DNA from: RGIG8775 sp045537235
Lineage (GTDB): Bacteria > Bacillota > Clostridia > Oscillospirales > CAG-272
Reading direction: 5' to 3'
Assembly (NCBI GenBank): GCA_045537235.1
Contig: JAZSPB010000127.1
Location: 1-5,693, forward strand
DNA length: 5,693 nt
A program made the position numbers and the translations under genes. Shown piece after piece: positions 1 through 5,517 of this stretch. Every line of letters begins with the position of its first letter. Positions within the stretch are counted from its first letter, which is position 1. A model generated the notes under the pieces. It saw only the letters and a list, made by a program, of their open reading frames with translations. It was not told the origin of the DNA and made no database searches.

Positions 1-57
1 AAAAGTTTTTTGCGGAGCTTTTTTTCAAAAAAGCGACCTCCCCGCGCCCGCAGGCGC
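1..57. repeat. Arm of a dispersed inverted-repeat (MITE-like) element, left copy
   Basis: This stretch is the reverse complement of 5518-5573, differing only by one extra C in the C run at 40-43. It consists of an AAAAG-T6 block, the core GCGGAGC (12-18), a T7-C-A6-GC near-palindrome (17-34) that can fold on itself, the linker GACCTCCCC, and a small hairpin GCGCC-CGCA-GGCGC (44-57). It is in the same orientation as the right arm of the palindrome at 5663-5693, so it is probably the right end of another full element lying upstream of the window. It has no credible coding function: an in-frame ATG at 10 would translate the repeat into an Arg/Lys-rich leader of uppP, but the Shine-Dalgarno points to the ATG at 91 instead. 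The element family is not one I can name. Confidence 0.85.
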
Positions 58-80
58 TTGACTCATAATTTGAATTTATT

Positions 81-85
81 GGAGG
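81..85 (+). promoter_or_regulatory. Ribosome binding site setting the uppP start
   Basis: GGAGG lies 5 nt before the ATG at 91. It decides the start in favour of 91 over the upstream in-frame ATG at 10, which lies inside the repeat and has no Shine-Dalgarno. The protein from 91 also begins as UppP family members do (MEIIKAILFGIIEGITEWLP). Confidence 0.85.
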
Positions 86-90
86 CATTT

Positions 91-936
91 ATGGAGATTA
101 TCAAAGCGATATTGTTCGGCATTATAGAAGGCATCACCGAGTGGTTGCCTGTGAGCTCAACGGGACATATGATCCTTTTGGACGAGTTTATTCATTTGAA
201 GGTTGGCGACGGTGAATTTGCTGCGGAATTTTACAGTATGTTCGAGGTGGTTATCCAGTTGGGAGCCATTCTCGCAGTTATTTTGCTGTTTTTTCGCAAG
301 CTCAATCCCTTTGCTTTGTCAAAGTCACCCGTGGAGAAAAAAGGGACTTGGACTCTTTGGTTTAAGGTCATCGTGGCGATCTTACCTTCGGGTGTGATCG
401 GAATTTTGGCCGACGATTTCCTTGACGCGCATTTGGGCAACTATGTTGTAGTCTCCTTGGCGTTGATCGCTTACGGTGTCGCATTTGTTTTGATCGAAAG
501 ACGCAAAAAAAGTGTAGTCAAGATTGATTCGGTGGATAACATCTCGTGGCGTATGGCATTGGCTGTGGGCGCGTTTCAGGCGCTGTCCCTGATTCCCGGT
601 ACTTCCCGTTCCGGCTCCACCATCCTCGGTGCGATGCTGTTGGGGCTTTCGCGCACCGCCGCATCGGAATTCTCCTTCTTTATGGCCATTCCCACCATGA
701 TCGGTGCCAGCCTTGTCAGAGGCTATAAATTCTTCGACTATGTCCTTGAAAAAGAAGTGAGCGTTCCCACCGAAGCATGGCTCGTACTTCTCGCGGGCTG
801 CGTTACCGCCTTCGTGGTCTCCCTTGCTTCCATCAAGTTCCTCATGGACTTTGTCAAGCGCCACACCTTCACCGCCTTCGGTATCTACCGTATCGCCCTC
901 GGCGCCCTCGTCCTCGGCTACTTTATTTTCAAATAA
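91..936 (+). CDS. uppP: Undecaprenyl-diphosphatase (UppP/BacA family)
   Basis: This integral membrane phosphatase converts undecaprenyl pyrophosphate to undecaprenyl phosphate at the outer face of the cytoplasmic membrane, recycling the lipid carrier for peptidoglycan and other wall polymers. Overexpression of the family is known to give bacitracin tolerance. The 281-residue product is close to the usual length of about 270. The first signature EGITEWLPVSSTGH (13-26) carries the conserved Glu13, Glu17 and His26. The second, PGTSRSGST (169-177), carries the catalytic-region Arg173. Both are intact. Hydrophobic segments are seen at about 48-68, 92-107, 118-135, 155-168, 189-200, 220-240 and 262-280. 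The gene starts 33 nt after the repeat arm, with no clear promoter between them. The spacer after it makes it likely to be its own transcription unit. Codon use shifts inside the gene: Leu is mostly TTG in the first 150 codons and mostly CTC/CTT near the end. Confidence 0.97.
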   Translation: MEIIKAILFGIIEGITEWLPVSSTGHMILLDEFIHLKVGDGEFAAEFYSMFEVVIQLGAILAVILLFFRKLNPFALSKSPVEKKGTWTLWFKVIVAILPSGVIGILADDFLDAHLGNYVVVSLALIAYGVAFVLIERRKKSVVKIDSVDNISWRMALAVGAFQALSLIPGTSRSGSTILGAMLLGLSRTAASEFSFFMAIPTMIGASLVRGYKFFDYVLEKEVSVPTEAWLVLLAGCVTAFVVSLASIKFLMDFVKRHTFTAFGIYRIALGALVLGYFIFK

Positions 937-1038
937 GAGAATGGAACCTAGCGAAGAGACAGCCAAAAGGCGCGAGTTGCTCCCCCCTATGTGACAATTG
1001 CCCCCCTTTGTACGCATTTACCCCATGGCAACACAAGT

Positions 1039-1066
1039 CGGGGGTGTGGGGGTGTAGACACCCCCG
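1039..1066 (+). other. Alternative GC-rich hairpins in the uppP-HAD spacer
   Basis: The 8-mer GGGGGTGT occurs twice in tandem (1040-1047 and 1048-1055) and is followed by its complement ACACCCCC (1058-1065). The distal copy folds directly onto the complement with a tight loop. The proximal copy, with its flanking C1039 and G1066, gives a perfect 9-bp stem with a 10-nt loop. The two folds are mutually exclusive. A T tract does not follow (the next bases are CCTCTCTCG), so this is not a standard intrinsic terminator. It might slow or stop transcription after uppP, or be part of another dispersed repeat. The rest of the 178-nt spacer (937-1114) holds C6 runs at 982-987, 1001-1006 and 1078-1083 and no gene I can support. 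Confidence 0.55.
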
Positions 1067-1114
1067 CCTCTCTCGTTCCCCCCTCTTCACTAATCTCCCC
1101 GAAAGGAAACATCT

Positions 1115-2245
1115 ATGATAAAAAATGTAATTTTTGATTTTGGAAATGTACTGGCACGGTTTGATCCTCGGTCGATCGGGCAGAAGTATGCGGAGAACGA
1201 GTCGGATGCGGACACACTGATGTCGGTTATCTTTGACGGTCGATGGGCAGACTATGACGGCGGACGTATTTCGTATGAGGATCATCTTGCAGGTTCTCTT
1301 GCGCGGCTTCCCGAGCGACTTCATGGGGCGGCTGTGCGACTGTTCGAAAACTGGCACGGTGATCTTGAGCCGATGGCGTCTACGGAGGCGTTGATAAAGG
1401 TGCTTCATTCGCGCGGATATGGGCTTTACATTCTGTCCAATGCGCCGGTGGAGTTTTCGAGCAAAGCCGGGAAGAATTATCCGATCACGGCGATGTTTGA
1501 CGGGGCGGTCTATTCTGCGGAGATTCGCATGGACAAGCCCCACGCGCCGATCTACCGTTATCTTTTGGAAACCTACGGACTGGAGCCCGACGAGTGTCTC
1601 TTTATTGACGATAAACCCGAAAATGTCGAGGGCGCACGCGCTTGCGGAATGCACGCGGAGGTGTACGACGGCGACGGTGAAAAGGTTCTTCGCAAGATCG
1701 AGCAAAGTGCGGGGACGGGGATCGTCGATCGCGGTCTTGTGGCAAAACGGTATTTCGAGAGCGGCTATAACTGCGCACAGGCGGTGCTTTTGAGCTTTGG
1801 TGACCTAACGGGACTTGACGAGAAAATGGGGATGAAGCTTGCCTCTTCCTTTGGCGGCGGCATGGGGCGTTTGCGCGAGGTCTGCGGCACGGTGAGCGGT
1901 ATGTTCATGGTGCTGGGGATGCTTCACGGCTACGATGCCACGGCACCCTCGGCGGCAGAGGACAAAAAGGCGCACTATGCGCATATTCAAGAGCTGGCAG
2001 AGCGTTTTCGCCGGCAGGTTGGTTCGATCGTTTGTCGCGAGATCCTCTCGGGTCATGTGGCAAAAGAAACGGATAAGAGCAAGGGCGCCGAGGACGCACA
2101 GACTCGCGCTATGCTGTCATCCGATCCCACACCGACCCCCAGAAGTGCCGAATATTATCAAAAGCGCCCTTGCGGAGAATTGGCTGCCTTGGCCGCCCGT
2201 TTGCTTGACGACTATCTCCGCGAGCTGGAAGCAAAGAAAGGATAA
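1115..2245 (+). CDS. HAD-superfamily hydrolase fused to a C_GCAxxG_C_C redox-type domain
   Basis: This 376-residue protein has two domains. Residues 1-198 are a HAD subfamily IA hydrolase: motif I IFDFGNVL with nucleophile Asp8, motif II Ser108 in YILSNA, motif III Lys141-Pro142, and motif IV FIDDKPEN with Asp165/Asp166. The usual second Asp of motif I (DxD) is Gly10, as in the YihX-like sugar-phosphatase branch, so a small-molecule phosphatase is plausible but the substrate is unknown. Residues about 205-370 match the C_GCAxxG_C_C family: SGYNCAQAVLLSF, SSFGGGMGRLREVCGTVSG, GSIVCREI and a late PCGEL. Its four family-type cysteines are 220, 257, 307 and 353. That family is annotated as putatively redox-active; its role is unproven. 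The stretch between Cys307 and Cys353 seems long and polar. An AAAGGA Shine-Dalgarno at 1102-1107 supports the start. The stop is 3 nt from the next gene, so the two are probably co-transcribed and translationally coupled. No frameshift is visible at the domain junction, so the fusion looks genuine. Confidence 0.9.
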   Translation: MIKNVIFDFGNVLARFDPRSIGQKYAENESDADTLMSVIFDGRWADYDGGRISYEDHLAGSLARLPERLHGAAVRLFENWHGDLEPMASTEALIKVLHSRGYGLYILSNAPVEFSSKAGKNYPITAMFDGAVYSAEIRMDKPHAPIYRYLLETYGLEPDECLFIDDKPENVEGARACGMHAEVYDGDGEKVLRKIEQSAGTGIVDRGLVAKRYFESGYNCAQAVLLSFGDLTGLDEKMGMKLASSFGGGMGRLREVCGTVSGMFMVLGMLHGYDATAPSAAEDKKAHYAHIQELAERFRRQVGSIVCREILSGHVAKETDKSKGAEDAQTRAMLSSDPTPTPRSAEYYQKRPCGELAALAARLLDDYLRELEAKKG

Positions 2246-2248
2246 ACG

Positions 2249-2959
2249 ATGGAACAGATCTATACCATACCCGTCAACGAGGCTTTTGAAGCGAGTGCCG
2301 CCGATCCGAGCTGTGGCTGTGCCTTTTGCGCTCTTTACCGAAAGCTGGAGGAGAATGAGCTGGATCTCATCCTCGGTGCGTCCATGATGGAGCCGGATGT
2401 GCGCATCAAGACCAACCGTGAGGGTTTTTGCAAAACCCATTATGATATGATGTTTGTCCGCAAGAACCGACTTGGCATGGCGTTGACGCTGGAGAGTCAT
2501 TTGGACGAGCTTCGCCGTGAGATTTCCGACAATCCCATCACGGCACTCACCGGTGCGGGCAAAAAGGCCGAGAAAAGAATCGGTGAGTTGGAAAATTCTT
2601 GCTACGTTTGTAACCGCATTGAATTCAATTTCCGTCACATGGTCGAGACGGCGGTCATGCTTTGGGAGCGAGATCCCGAGTTCCGTGAAAAGCTCCGTGC
2701 ACAGCCTATGTTCTGTCTCCCTCACTATCGACGGATTCTTGAGGTGGGTGCCAAGCGGTTTCGCAAGAAGGCGCTTTCCGACTTTGTTTCTGCGTGCGCC
2801 AAGGTGACCGAGACCTATTTTGATACTCTTCGCGAGGATATCAGTTGGTTTTGCAAAAAGTTTGATTACCGTTATGAGGAGGAGCCGTGGTATAACTCCC
2901 GCGATGCGGTGGAGCGCGCCATGAAGTTCCTGCGTTCGGATATACACAGAGAAAAATAA
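2249..2959 (+). CDS. DUF6062-type cysteine-rich protein of unknown function
   Basis: This 236-residue protein is soluble, with no signal peptide or membrane segment. I recognise it as resembling the clostridial DUF6062 family from its N-terminal pattern: CxFCxLYRKLEENELDLILG, then MEPDVRIKTNREGFCKTH. It shows two similar units: Cys24-x2-Cys27 followed by Cys61-x2-His64, and Cys118-x2-Cys121 followed by Cys156-x2-His159. The gap between pairs is nearly the same in both (34 and 35 residues). This suggests an internal duplication with each unit able to bind zinc or an iron-sulfur cluster; metal binding is inference. Helical, charged sequence fills the rest, and Cys183 and Cys202 lie outside the pattern. 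The gene starts 3 nt after the HAD fusion gene, with a GAAAGG Shine-Dalgarno inside that gene's 3' end, so the two probably work together or at least share a transcript. No enzymatic function can be assigned. Confidence 0.85.
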   Translation: MEQIYTIPVNEAFEASAADPSCGCAFCALYRKLEENELDLILGASMMEPDVRIKTNREGFCKTHYDMMFVRKNRLGMALTLESHLDELRREISDNPITALTGAGKKAEKRIGELENSCYVCNRIEFNFRHMVETAVMLWERDPEFREKLRAQPMFCLPHYRRILEVGAKRFRKKALSDFVSACAKVTETYFDTLREDISWFCKKFDYRYEEEPWYNSRDAVERAMKFLRSDIHREK

Positions 2960-3023
2960 GCGCTTTAGGCTTTCTTTAAGATCAAAGTTCCTTCCGATTA
3001 TCGGAGACCGCGAGGAGCCAAAA

Positions 3024-3048
3024 GTGCAAGTCGCAGCGAGTCTTGCGC
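3024..3048 (+). other. Imperfect stem-loop in the spacer before mnmM
   Basis: GTGCAAG (3024-3030) pairs with CTTGCGC (3042-3048) as 7 bp including one G-U, enclosing a partly paired loop. A smaller hairpin TCCGA-TTA-TCGGA lies at 2993-3005. Neither is followed by a T tract, so a terminator is not supported. They could be a remnant repeat or a leader structure of the mnmM transcript. The 134-nt spacer (2960-3093) is the likeliest place for the promoter of the mnmM unit, but no convincing -35/-10 pair is visible. Confidence 0.3.
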
Positions 3049-3093
3049 GACAATTGCTGACTAAAATGTAAGTGTTGAAAAAGGAGAATTTCC

Positions 3094-3645
3094 ATGCTTC
3101 GATTGTTGGATCTTCAAAAACAACTGATCCTGACCCATCTGGGTGAGGGCGATACGGCTGTGGATTTTACCATGGGCAACGGATATGATACCGAATTTTT
3201 GTCAAAGACGGTGGGGGAAAAAGGGCACATTTATGCCTTCGATATCCAACAGCAGGCAGTGGAATCTACGGCGGCGCATCTTGCCGAGGCGGAATGCCCT
3301 CAAAACTATACGCTGATCCATGATTCCCACCATCACGTCAAAAACTATGTGACCGATCCCATCAAGGCGGGGATGTTTAACCTCGGTTACCTTCCCGGCG
3401 GTGACAAGAGTATCACCACCATGCGTGCAACCACCATGCCTGCTATTGAGGCGGCCATCGATCTGCTTGGTCCCAAGTCGATCCTCTCGATCGCCATCTA
3501 CCCCGGTCACGAGGAGGGTGATGCCGAGGGGAAAATGGTGAGCGAATACCTGTCCACCCTTGACCGTTTCCGCATGAGTGTGGCGCAGATCAAGATCATC
3601 AACTCTCCCACCTCCCCTTATTTCATGGTGGTTGAGACCAAGTAA
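3094..3645 (+). CDS. mnmM: tRNA (mnm5s2U34) methyltransferase, YtqB/MnmM family
   Basis: This is a class I S-adenosylmethionine-dependent methyltransferase of the YtqB family (Pfam rRNA_methylase). In Gram-positive bacteria members are known to perform the last methylation making 5-methylaminomethyl-(2-thio)uridine at wobble position 34 of tRNAs, in the cytoplasm. The 183-residue length fits the family (about 190). Visible motifs are the SAM-binding loop VDFTMGNGYDT (23-33), the acidic ribose-binding Asp50 after a strand (YAFDIQ), the hallmark NLGYLPGGDK (96-105), a conserved YPGHEEG (136-142), and a C-terminal NSPTSPYFMVVE strand. AAGGAG at 3081-3086 sets the start. The next gene begins 10 nt after the stop, so it probably heads a three-gene unit with the VanY-like gene and holA. 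The older name ytqB, and the older label 'rRNA methylase', refer to the same family. Confidence 0.92.
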   Translation: MLRLLDLQKQLILTHLGEGDTAVDFTMGNGYDTEFLSKTVGEKGHIYAFDIQQQAVESTAAHLAEAECPQNYTLIHDSHHHVKNYVTDPIKAGMFNLGYLPGGDKSITTMRATTMPAIEAAIDLLGPKSILSIAIYPGHEEGDAEGKMVSEYLSTLDRFRMSVAQIKIINSPTSPYFMVVETK

Positions 3646-3650
3646 AGGAG
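3646..3650 (+). promoter_or_regulatory. Ribosome binding site setting the VanY-like start
   Basis: AGGAG directly follows the mnmM stop codon and sits 5 nt before the ATG at 3656. It excludes the in-frame ATG at 3578, which lies within mnmM and would put 26 residues ahead of the lipoprotein signal peptide. Confidence 0.85.
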
Positions 3651-3655
3651 TATCT

Positions 3656-4444
3656 ATGAAAGTGTTTCAAAAATCCCGTTGGCTTTTTTTGACGGCGATC
3701 ACTCTTCTTTTGGTCGGCGTGCTTTCCGGTTGCGGGGGTGCTTCGGAGAGGGATTCCGAGTCTCAGACCGAAACCGAGGAGACCGAAACGGTCGAGATCG
3801 TCAAACCGACGTTTCAAGCCGATCTTTCGGTATATGAATCCTATATCGATGTCCCCTCGGGCAGTTACCTGACCTTGGTCAACAAGCAAAACACGGTTGA
3901 CGGTTCTTATGATCCGGGAGAAATGATGGCGGTCAAGGATACTTGGAAGGATATTTCTTTGCAAAAAAATGCGGCGATGGCGATGGAGGCAATGTTCACC
4001 GAAATGCGCGAGGCGGGGATCGGTGGGGTCTTTGTCACATCGGCGTATCGCTCCTATGCCTATCAGAACGGTTTGTTCAACACCTATATCCAAAATGAGA
4101 TGGCGGCCAACCCCTCGCTGACCGAGGCGGAGGCGCGGGCCCTGGTGCTTCGCTATTCCGCGTTCCCCGGCACCAGTGAGCACCACACGGGACTGGCGGC
4201 CGATCTGATGGTGGAAGGCATGACCGATCTTGACGAGAGCTTTGCGCAGTATCCCGTGTTCGATTGGTTGCAGGAAAACGCATGGAAGTTCGGCTTCATC
4301 TTGCGGTTTCCCGAGGATAAAGTGGACATTACGGGCTATGATTACGAGCCTTGGCATTACCGTTTTGTGGGACGGTACGATGCCTATATGATTTGGAGTC
4401 AAGGTATTTGCCTTGAAGAATATGTGGAAAATTACGGCGGCTGA
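3656..4444 (+). CDS. VanY-like D-alanyl-D-alanine carboxypeptidase lipoprotein (peptidase M15B)
   Basis: This 262-residue product is a lipid-anchored D,D-carboxypeptidase of the VanY/M15 type, which removes the terminal D-Ala from peptidoglycan stem peptides on the outside of the membrane. A lipoprotein signal peptide is clear: KSRW near the start, a hydrophobic core to about 22, and the lipobox LSGC with the lipidated Cys26. An acidic Ser/Glu/Thr linker (29-48) follows. The catalytic domain spans about 55-255. It has TSAYRSYAYQ (128-137, with the conserved Arg132), the zinc motif SEHHTGLAAD (His176 and Asp183, spaced HxxxxxxD), and EPWHYRFVG (catalytic Glu231, zinc ligand His234). All are intact, so it should be active. 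His177 stands where relatives often have Gln. It lies between mnmM and holA with short gaps. No vanH, vanA or vanX homologue is nearby, so this is a cell-wall housekeeping gene rather than evidence of glycopeptide resistance. Confidence 0.93.
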   Translation: MKVFQKSRWLFLTAITLLLVGVLSGCGGASERDSESQTETEETETVEIVKPTFQADLSVYESYIDVPSGSYLTLVNKQNTVDGSYDPGEMMAVKDTWKDISLQKNAAMAMEAMFTEMREAGIGGVFVTSAYRSYAYQNGLFNTYIQNEMAANPSLTEAEARALVLRYSAFPGTSEHHTGLAADLMVEGMTDLDESFAQYPVFDWLQENAWKFGFILRFPEDKVDITGYDYEPWHYRFVGRYDAYMIWSQGICLEEYVENYGG

Positions 4445-4467
4445 GGCTGTCGGGAAGGAGAAGATCC

Positions 4468-5502
4468 ATGGCTTGCATCAATGAGGCGGAATTCCGAAAA
4501 CGCTTGCGCGGCGACCTTTGGGGGTGTTATGTCTTTTTCGGAGAAGAGGACTACCTAAAAGCCTACTGCGTTAAGGCCGCCAGAGAAAACATCTGCCCCG
4601 ATGAAGGACTTGCCTGCTTCAATGACATATCCATCGATTTTCCCGATTTTTCGGTAGACGCGCTGTCCGACGCGCTGGCGGCTCCGCCTATGATGTGCGA
4701 ACGTAAGATGGTGGCTGTCAAATCTTTTGATTTCAATGCTGTTAAGCCATCGGATGCCGAAGCGCTGCTTGCGCTGATGAGGCAGTACCGTGAGGATACG
4801 GGCAATTTGCTCATCCTTTCTGTCATTCCCGACGGTCTTGACGTGGGTTATTTGCCCAAGCGTCCCTCGGCTTTCTTTAAAAAGTTGATGGAGGTCTGTA
4901 CACCCGTTCAGTTTGATGCCTCTACCCCTGCCAAGCTTTACGCATGGGCGGCGCGTCATTTTCAGCATGAGGGCATTGCCGCCTCGGACGAAACCGTTCG
5001 CTTTTTGGTGGAATATTGCGGTCGAAGTATGTATGCCCTTTCCGCCGAGATCAATAAGCTTTGCGCCTATCTGCACAGTATCGGACGAGCCGAGGTCACG
5101 CAGGAAGACATTCGCTACGTCACCGTCCCCGAGGAGCAGTGTGACTCCTTTGCCCTGTCCAATGCCGCCATGGCCGGCGACCGCGCAGGGGCACTGTCTG
5201 TCCTTTCTGTTATGAAATTTCGCCAAGTCAAGCCCGAATATGCCCTTTCCGAAATTTCTCAAAGCTATTGTACTCTATATCAGATCAAGCTTCTCATGCG
5301 CGAAGGTCTCGGTCAATCGGATATCGCCAAGATCCTAAAAATACACGAGTATAAAGCGGGTCTATACATGAAATCCGCGGCACGGCATTCCGAGCAAGCC
5401 CTTGCCCGTGCCGTCACCCTGTGCCAAGACACCGACCTCGCCATGAAAACCTATGCCAAACGCAATTACGAACAGATCGAAAAACTGGTTTGCTTATTAT
5501 AA
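4468..5502 (+). CDS. holA: DNA polymerase III subunit delta (clamp loader)
   Basis: The delta subunit opens the beta sliding clamp within the clamp-loader complex (with tau/gamma and delta-prime), allowing it to be placed on primed DNA. The 344 residues match the usual length of about 340. The N-terminal AAA+-like domain begins YVFFGEEDYLK (21-31), the degenerate nucleotide-loop region typical of delta, which does not hydrolyse ATP. MMCERKMVAVKSFD (75-88) and LLILSVIPDG (114-123) are core strands, and the conserved CGRSMYALSAEINKLCAY (184-201) is the sensor/lid region. Residues about 222-344 form the helical collar domain used for oligomerisation, including FRQVKPEYALSEIS and the late YAKRNYEQIEKL. 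AAGGAG at 4455-4460 supports the start, 23 nt after the VanY-like gene. Relatives often lie between comEC and rpsT, but neither is in view; a repeat follows instead. Transcription probably ends in or just before the palindrome downstream. Confidence 0.95.
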   Translation: MACINEAEFRKRLRGDLWGCYVFFGEEDYLKAYCVKAARENICPDEGLACFNDISIDFPDFSVDALSDALAAPPMMCERKMVAVKSFDFNAVKPSDAEALLALMRQYREDTGNLLILSVIPDGLDVGYLPKRPSAFFKKLMEVCTPVQFDASTPAKLYAWAARHFQHEGIAASDETVRFLVEYCGRSMYALSAEINKLCAYLHSIGRAEVTQEDIRYVTVPEEQCDSFALSNAAMAGDRAGALSVLSVMKFRQVKPEYALSEISQSYCTLYQIKLLMREGLGQSDIAKILKIHEYKAGLYMKSAARHSEQALARAVTLCQDTDLAMKTYAKRNYEQIEKLVCLL

Positions 5503-5517
5503 AATTCCGAGATTGGG

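Noticed and set aside
58..69. Promoter before uppP from TTGACT (58-63) and CATAAT (64-69)
   Set aside because: The two are adjacent rather than about 17 nt apart, and a proper spacing from TTGACT would put the -10 on the Shine-Dalgarno.
10..90. N-terminal extension of UppP from the ATG at 10 (Arg/Lys-rich leader)
   Set aside because: It is translated repeat sequence with no Shine-Dalgarno. GGAGG at 81-85 and family alignment point to the ATG at 91.
382..1017. Long minus-strand open frame opposite uppP
   Set aside because: It is a shadow of the uppP codons, with low-complexity Gly/Asp/Glu/His composition, no recognisable domain and no Shine-Dalgarno.
2117..2947. Minus-strand open frame of about 276 residues opposite the DUF6062-type gene
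   Set aside because: It mirrors the codon structure of the + strand gene, which has conserved motifs and a good start; the minus frame has no recognisable family pattern.
3040..3067. Promoter before mnmM with TAAAAT (3062-3067) as -10
   Set aside because: The only -35-like hexamers (GTCTTG, TTGCGC) are weak or wrongly spaced (16 and 13 nt), so I do not call it.
3623..4402. Minus-strand open frame of about 259 residues opposite the VanY-like gene
   Set aside because: The + strand has a complete lipoprotein signal and M15 active site. The minus frame is His/Arg/Gly-rich shadow sequence.
3656..4444. Glycopeptide-resistance (vanY) locus, and bacitracin resistance from uppP
   Set aside because: No vanHAX or two-component vanRS genes are present. 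Both genes are intact housekeeping family members widespread in Firmicutes.
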